DNA of 52,225 nucleotides from an uncultured Muribaculaceae bacterium (GTDB lineage Bacteria > Bacteroidota > Bacteroidia > Bacteroidales > Muribaculaceae), in assembly GCA_910585755.1 (NCBI GenBank), contig CAJUFH010000016.1:1-52225 (forward strand), written 5' to 3'. Positions 48,231-52,225 of this stretch are shown here, piece after piece. Made by a program: the position numbers and the translations under genes. A model generated the notes under the pieces. The model searched no databases and was not told where the DNA came from. It was given only the letters and a program-made list of their open reading frames with translations. Position 1 is the first letter of the stretch, and every line of letters begins with the position of its first letter.

Positions 48231-50366
48231 ATGAAAATATTCAGTATGCTGCCTGTCGTGGCGGCAGTGCTCCCTTTATGCCTTTGCGCCGCGGAGCTGA
48301 ATGATACCGTTCCGGCGGACTCGGAGCGCGGTGTCAACCTCGGCGAGGTTATAGTGATCGCCAACCGGCCCGTGTTCAAATCGGCCTCCGACCGAATCAT
48401 TTATCTGACAAAGAACGACCCGTTCGCGCCGGGACTGAATGGTATGCGGCTTCTCGGAAGGGTGCCCCGCGTTTCCGTTGTCAACGACGAGGTTAGGGTA
48501 GCCGGGAAATCTTCCGTGAGGTATATTGTTGACGGGCATCTGTTGGAAATGTCGCCTGAAGCGATAGTATCGCGGCTGAAAAACCTGCAATCGTCGGACA
48601 TAGAGAAAATCGAACTGCTTACAACCCCTCCGGCCAAATACGCTGCGGAATCGAACGCCGCTTATATCAGCATCACGACTCGCGACGAATCGCTCGGAAC
48701 CCGGGGGAACCTTTGGGGAAGCGGCACGTTCCGCGAGCAGTTCAGTCATCAGCTCGGCGGGAGCGTGAGTCATACGACGTGCCGGATTGAATTGTCGGCT
48801 GATGCCTCCTGGCAGGACAGCAGGGGTATCAACGACCTGAAACGGACTTACGCGTTCCCGGACCACGCCTTGGTGTCGGACCGTTCAAACCATTTCACGA
48901 ACCGTTCGCTCGGAGCCAACGGGATGTTCAGATACAAGGTCAACCGGGGGCTAAGCGCCGGCGTGATTGTGAACTTCAACGCTATCAGGATGAAGAGCGA
49001 AATCAGGGATATGATCACTGGCAACGGCGTTATCTCCCTGTCGGAGAACAATTCCCCCGGTCGCCCTGACAAAGCCTTGACGCTGACCGCTTTCGGGGAC
49101 TGGACGCTTGACGGGAGGGGAAAGACGCTCAGCCTGACATATAACTTTTTCAACCGCGAAACGCGTCCGCTCTCTGATGTCGCGACGCTTGTCGGGGGAG
49201 CGGAGCCCGTCAGGTTGCGCGACGAAGGGCGGAACAGGTACCGGATCAATTCTGTCAAACTGGATGCCCTCCTTCCGTTCGCCTGGGGCAAGATGGAGGC
49301 GGGTGCTGCCTATACGGCAATCAGCAATAGCTCGGGGCTGATAGTAAATGCGCTGGCTGACGGGAAGTGGGTCGCCGACGCATCGCAAAGCAATGATTTC
49401 GACTACGGGGAAAGAACCGCGGCGGTTTATGTCAGTGCGGAGCGGAACTTCTCAAAGACGTTGTTTTGCAGGGTAGGATTGCGTTATGAATATACGGATG
49501 TGAGCGGTGGGCAATGTGCCCGCGGCACGCGCCGCGGGAAAAACTATGGCCGCCTGTTTCCCTCGGTTAACGCGAGCTACAACATACCGAACGCGGGCAG
49601 AATCTCCCTCTCATATTCTATGGGGATAGCGCGCCCCGGATTCCGGGACCTCAATCCCTTCCGATACTATACGACGGTTTCAGATTATTTCTCGGGGAAT
49701 CCCGACCTGGATCCGGCTGTCACACATAACGCCGAGGTGAATTATAGTTTCAAAGGTCTTTACGCGGTACTTTATACCTCCCATATGCCTGATGGAATCG
49801 GTTATCTTACCCGGTTCGGCGCTGACGGAAGCCGGCACACACTGCCGGAAAACTGCGTCACGACGAATAAGAGCGGCTTGTACGCGTCCTATGACAGGTC
49901 GCTGTTCGGGTGGTGGAGCCTCAAGGTCGGCGGAGAGCTGTTCCATACCTATGCGGAATCGCGCGTTGAGGATTTCCGAGATGCCGTCGACCGCTGTTGG
50001 AGCGGCAAAGTCGAGCTTAACACCTCCTGGATGCTCAACCGACAGAAAACGCTAATACTGAATTTCAGATTCAGCCATTATTTCCCCTGGAGTGACCGCA
50101 TGACGCGCTATTCGTCAATCTCGCTCATCGTCTGCGACCTTCGCTATGCCCTGATGGGGCGAAGGCTGAACCTCTCCCTGTCGGTCAACGACCCGTTCGG
50201 CTGGAATATAACGGAATCACGCACTCGTTACAACGGCTATGAGGTGAAGGCCCGTAATGACATCCATTCCCACGCCGTCACGTTCCGGCTATCCTGGTCC
50301 TTCGGCCGCGACAAAGTGAAATCCGTCTACCGCGACACCAAGGAGCGCGACTCCTCCCGTATCTAA
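48231..50366 (+). CDS. TonB-receptor-like outer-membrane beta-barrel protein
   Basis: 711 residues. A signal peptide of about 20 residues is followed directly by a plug-like domain (LGEVIVIANRPVFKSASD to ITTRDE, about residues 37-155) with the RLKNLQSSDIEKIELLTTPP motif common to the Bacteroidota OMP_b-brl family, then a long barrel. Most relatives begin with a carboxypeptidase-regulatory domain, absent here. No SusD-like or regulator gene is adjacent, so it is not part of a polysaccharide utilisation locus. It ends in a charged tail (KERDSSRI), not an aromatic residue. Substrate unknown. The 177-bp gap before it shows no convincing promoter. Confidence 0.85.
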   Translation: MKIFSMLPVVAAVLPLCLCAAELNDTVPADSERGVNLGEVIVIANRPVFKSASDRIIYLTKNDPFAPGLNGMRLLGRVPRVSVVNDEVRVAGKSSVRYIVDGHLLEMSPEAIVSRLKNLQSSDIEKIELLTTPPAKYAAESNAAYISITTRDESLGTRGNLWGSGTFREQFSHQLGGSVSHTTCRIELSADASWQDSRGINDLKRTYAFPDHALVSDRSNHFTNRSLGANGMFRYKVNRGLSAGVIVNFNAIRMKSEIRDMITGNGVISLSENNSPGRPDKALTLTAFGDWTLDGRGKTLSLTYNFFNRETRPLSDVATLVGGAEPVRLRDEGRNRYRINSVKLDALLPFAWGKMEAGAAYTAISNSSGLIVNALADGKWVADASQSNDFDYGERTAAVYVSAERNFSKTLFCRVGLRYEYTDVSGGQCARGTRRGKNYGRLFPSVNASYNIPNAGRISLSYSMGIARPGFRDLNPFRYYTTVSDYFSGNPDLDPAVTHNAEVNYSFKGLYAVLYTSHMPDGIGYLTRFGADGSRHTLPENCVTTNKSGLYASYDRSLFGWWSLKVGGELFHTYAESRVEDFRDAVDRCWSGKVELNTSWMLNRQKTLILNFRFSHYFPWSDRMTRYSSISLIVCDLRYALMGRRLNLSLSVNDPFGWNITESRTRYNGYEVKARNDIHSHAVTFRLSWSFGRDKVKSVYRDTKERDSSRI

Positions 50367-50397
50367 ATACATTCAGTATATAGTAAAATTTATTTGT

Positions 50398-52035
50398 TCA
50401 AATCCCTTTGTTCACAATCCACTCGCCGGCTTTGGTCGAGCCTTTTCTGAATAGAATATCTTCTTTCTTTAGCTGTCTTACAATTTTCTCAACACCACCG
50501 ATAGACAAATTTAGTCTATCTGCAAGTTCTGGTAGCGTCAGCTTTCCATTATCAATCAAAAGGGCAATAATTTTGGATTTATTATTTTCTCCCTTACTTT
50601 CGGATGGATTTTGAACATTATTGTTGATTTCTCCCTTACTTTCTCCCTTACTTTCGGATGGGCTTTGAACATTGTTGTTGATTTCTCCCTTACTTTCTCC
50701 CTTACTTTCTGGGGTATCGCCTACCTTAATGAGGTCATCGGGATTTCCATAAAGCAGTTTCATTGTCTCAATGTCGGGCTGATGTCCCTCAAAACCGAGC
50801 GTGAGCGTTGTACGGTCAACGCCGCCTGAGGTTGTCACTTCCAACTTGGGTGCGCAGTGATATACGCTCTGCCACGTCTTGAATATTCCCTGAAGGCCGC
50901 TTCCGGCGCGTTCTCCGTACTCCACCATCGCAAGCATCTTCATCATCACTCCGTTGCGGGGATCAGACGCGCTGTCCAGCAAAGCTTCGGTCAACGAAAC
51001 TCGCATACTGCCGGGATTGGCGAATTTGAAGCCTTCCGCACTTTTCTGTACCACCACACCGCGCCTTCCATAGAAATCGGCATTTGCGAGCATATTGACA
51101 GTAGCTTCGCGCACGGTCTTGTGTAAGGGTGTGTCTTCGTCCCTATAATTGCCCTTAAACATGAACGGGACTTTCAGGTCGGACTGCAACTTGGGAATGA
51201 CTTTAAGAATAAAATCAAACACGTTGCCGCTCCAGTCGCCCGATTGAGAAGTGACGCGGTCAGTCCAGCGGGCATAAATGCCGTTGGTGCGGTTCTCCTG
51301 ATAATCAAGGAAGTAGTTTGGGAATAAGGCGGTAATCTCGTATTCATACCCGAACATCAGCAGGCCTGCCACAGTAGGATGAAATTTCCCGGTGTCTTTA
51401 TCTTCCCTGACAGCCCCTATGCGACGTAGGAACATGGCGTCATCTTCCTTGTTCCATAGATGGTTCTGACGTACGAGTTTAAATATGTTACGATATGATT
51501 TTACGGTTTCATAGCAGAATACGGAGACATCGAGGTCGGTAAGAAGTTTGTTGTCATCTGTCACTAACGCGGAATCACGAATCATCAGCGCTACCTCTTC
51601 GAGCGAACAATGATAGTCTCCTTCAAAGTTTCTGCGATATGTCCCGGTTCGAGGGTCGGAACCTACATATACAGGGCGAGATGTGCGCTCTGCGCGTGGC
51701 ACGTTTATCACGATTACATCCTTGCCTTCAAGTTTTTCCGGGACAGCCATACTATCGGTCAGAATATTGCTGCTCACTTTCTGACGGTTGTTGACCGTAT
51801 TCCAAAAGTCTTTCATCAATTTATGGACGTCATCAAGTCCCTCGACATGCAATGCGCCATCTTTGGGGTTTTCCTTTACCCCAAGTACAATCACACCGCC
51901 ATCGCTATTGGCGAAGGCAGAATATGATTCCCACAAAGAGTTCGGCAGACCGCCACGTGCCGACTTGACTTCAAGCCGGGAACTCTCTTTATATGTTGTC
52001 AGCAATTCGAGGCTGAAAGATCCTGGAGTCTCCAT
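50398..52035 (-). CDS. AlbA_2 (Schlafen-type) ATP-binding protein with winged-helix C-terminus
   Basis: 545 residues, ATG at 52033-52035 (METPGSFSLELL). N-terminal AlbA_2 domain, about residues 12-135: ESSRLEVKSARGG, SAFANSDGGVIVLGV. A middle region leads to a GHKL-type ATPase-like domain near residues 310-400 (REATVNMLANADFYGR, GFKFANPGSMRV, YGERAGSGLQGIF). Residues about 440-485 are a repeat linker of ESKG and INNNVQ units, and residues 486-545 form a winged helix (LTLPELADRLNLSIGGVEKIVRQLKKE). COG2865-like; usually called a transcriptional regulator, function unproven. AT-richer than its neighbours, alone on this strand between a convergent OMP gene and a tRNA: signs of acquisition. Confidence 0.88.
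   Translation of the reverse strand: METPGSFSLELLTTYKESSRLEVKSARGGLPNSLWESYSAFANSDGGVIVLGVKENPKDGALHVEGLDDVHKLMKDFWNTVNNRQKVSSNILTDSMAVPEKLEGKDVIVINVPRAERTSRPVYVGSDPRTGTYRRNFEGDYHCSLEEVALMIRDSALVTDDNKLLTDLDVSVFCYETVKSYRNIFKLVRQNHLWNKEDDAMFLRRIGAVREDKDTGKFHPTVAGLLMFGYEYEITALFPNYFLDYQENRTNGIYARWTDRVTSQSGDWSGNVFDFILKVIPKLQSDLKVPFMFKGNYRDEDTPLHKTVREATVNMLANADFYGRRGVVVQKSAEGFKFANPGSMRVSLTEALLDSASDPRNGVMMKMLAMVEYGERAGSGLQGIFKTWQSVYHCAPKLEVTTSGGVDRTTLTLGFEGHQPDIETMKLLYGNPDDLIKVGDTPESKGESKGEINNNVQSPSESKGESKGEINNNVQNPSESKGENNKSKIIALLIDNGKLTLPELADRLNLSIGGVEKIVRQLKKEDILFRKGSTKAGEWIVNKGI
50591..50712 (-). repeat. 54-bp coding tandem repeat in the AlbA_2 gene
   Basis: Copies begin at 50591, 50645 and 50699 (the last partial) on the plus strand, each with CCCTTACTTTC. 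The unit codes for 18 residues (ESKGESKGEINNNVQSPS with one Ser/Asn change). Inside each unit a 12-bp ESKG unit is itself doubled. The period is a multiple of three, so copy-number change would keep the frame. Confidence 0.85.
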
Positions 52036-52055
52036 GTACAATGCTGTAATAAATA

Positions 52056-52063
52056 CAAATTTA
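52056..52063 (-). promoter_or_regulatory. -7 box of the AlbA_2 gene
   Basis: On the minus strand TAAATTTG, an exact TAnnTTTG match, 20 bp upstream of the ATG. No TTTG lies at the right distance for -33; the nearest is poor. A transcript from here would have a leader of about 15 nt. Confidence 0.5.
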
Positions 52064-52125
52064 CAAAATTATTCTGACTTACAGGCATCTGGACAATTTT
52101 GTTTTTGAGAAACCCGGACAAAATA

Positions 52126-52159
52126 AAAGTCGCTGAAACCTCAATGTTTCAGCGACTTT
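52126..52159. terminator. bidirectional terminator between AlbA_2 gene and tRNA
   Basis: AAAGTCGCTGAAAC (52126-52139), 6-nt loop, GTTTCAGCGACTTT (52146-52159). A 14-bp perfect stem flanked by A-rich and T-rich sequence on both sides, 14 bp beyond the tRNA 3' end; it most likely ends tRNA transcription on the minus strand. Confidence 0.75.
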
Positions 52160-52172
52160 ATTTCCATTTAAG

Positions 52173-52225
52173 TGGTCCCACTAGGGCTTGAACCTAGGAC
52201 CCACAGATTATGAGTCTGTTGCTCT
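52173..52225 (-). tRNA. tRNA with CAT anticodon (Met, elongator-like), partial
   Basis: The minus strand shows the 3' part of a tRNA: D-arm end AGAGC, anticodon stem ACAGA / TCTGT with loop CTCATAA (anticodon CAT), variable GGGTC, T-arm CTAGG / CCTAG with loop TTCAAGC, acceptor strand TGGGACC and discriminator A at 52173. The 5' part lies beyond the window. CCA is not encoded. Elongator tRNA-Met is favoured; a tRNA-Ile with lysidine-modified CAT cannot be excluded. Confidence 0.88.

Noticed and set aside
50367..50397. Attachment-site copy of the tRNA 3' end on the far side of the AlbA_2 gene
   Set aside because: No stretch matching the tRNA T-arm/acceptor sequence was found there.
50591..50712. 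CRISPR-like array
   Set aside because: The 54-bp period is a coding tandem repeat inside an open frame, with no spacers and no cas genes.

Overview
The window reads as a chromosomal, mostly housekeeping segment of a GC-rich Bacteroidales genome, most likely Muribaculaceae (family placement is inference). Four things point to Bacteroidota: promoter-like sites of the TTTG-N19-21-TAnnTTTG type, near absence of Shine-Dalgarno sequences, Bacteroidota-type protein families (DUF1573, DUF3822, Big_5 lipoprotein, OMP_b-brl), and tRNAs that do not encode CCA.

Region 1 (1-16120) is the S10-spc-alpha ribosomal protein superoperon: rplC (5' end cut off by the window), rplD, rplW, rplB, rpsS, rplV, rpsC, rplP, rpmC, rpsQ, rplN, rplX, rplE, rpsN, rpsH, rplF, rplR, rpsE, rpmD, rplO, secY, map, infA, rpmJ, rpsM, rpsK, rpsD, rpoA, rplQ. 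Gene content and order are classical. The spacers are not: several are 120-250 bp, very GC-rich and full of perfect hairpins without U-tracts. The superoperon also appears to be cut in two between rplE and rpsN, by a terminator-like hairpin, a 151-bp REP/REPIN-like element with 27-bp perfect terminal inverted repeats, and a promoter. A strong terminator follows rplQ.

Region 2 (16121-18357) is a two-gene envelope cassette, a lipoprotein and a small outer-membrane beta-barrel protein. It has its own near-perfect promoter and ends in a terminator whose stem is identical to the one after rplQ.

Region 3 (18431-24254) is metabolic: a secreted C69 dipeptidase, queF and queC (queuosine precursor), a membrane protein fused to a polyferredoxin, thyA and folA (thymidylate/folate cycle, overlapping), and a tRNA-Arg(CCT) with its own promoter and terminator.

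Region 4 (24270-30549): a Big_5 lipoprotein, a DUF3822 protein, the rRNA methyltransferases rsmD and rlmN, and two tandem DUF1573 proteins.

Region 5 (30587-46290) is a division and cell wall (dcw) cluster: rsmH, ftsL-like, ftsI with a PASTA domain, murE, mraY, murD, ftsW, murG, murC, ftsQ, ftsA, ftsZ. No mraZ precedes rsmH, and murF, murB and ddl are not in the cluster.

Region 6 (46291-52225): a 479-bp spacer with a -7-like box, several hairpins and an intrinsic terminator (candidate small RNA or attenuated leader); a CNNM/CorC-type membrane protein; a TonB-receptor-like outer-membrane protein; and, on the minus strand, an AT-richer AlbA_2 ATP-binding regulator-like gene with a 54-bp coding tandem repeat. 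The window ends inside a minus-strand tRNA with anticodon CAT.

I found no CRISPR array, transposase, integrase, prophage or rRNA. No clearly novel multi-gene system stands out. The best leads are the REPIN-like element, the structured leaders in the ribosomal operon, the structured spacer upstream of the CNNM gene, the ferredoxin fusion with an internal twin-arginine motif, and the repeat-bearing AlbA_2 gene.
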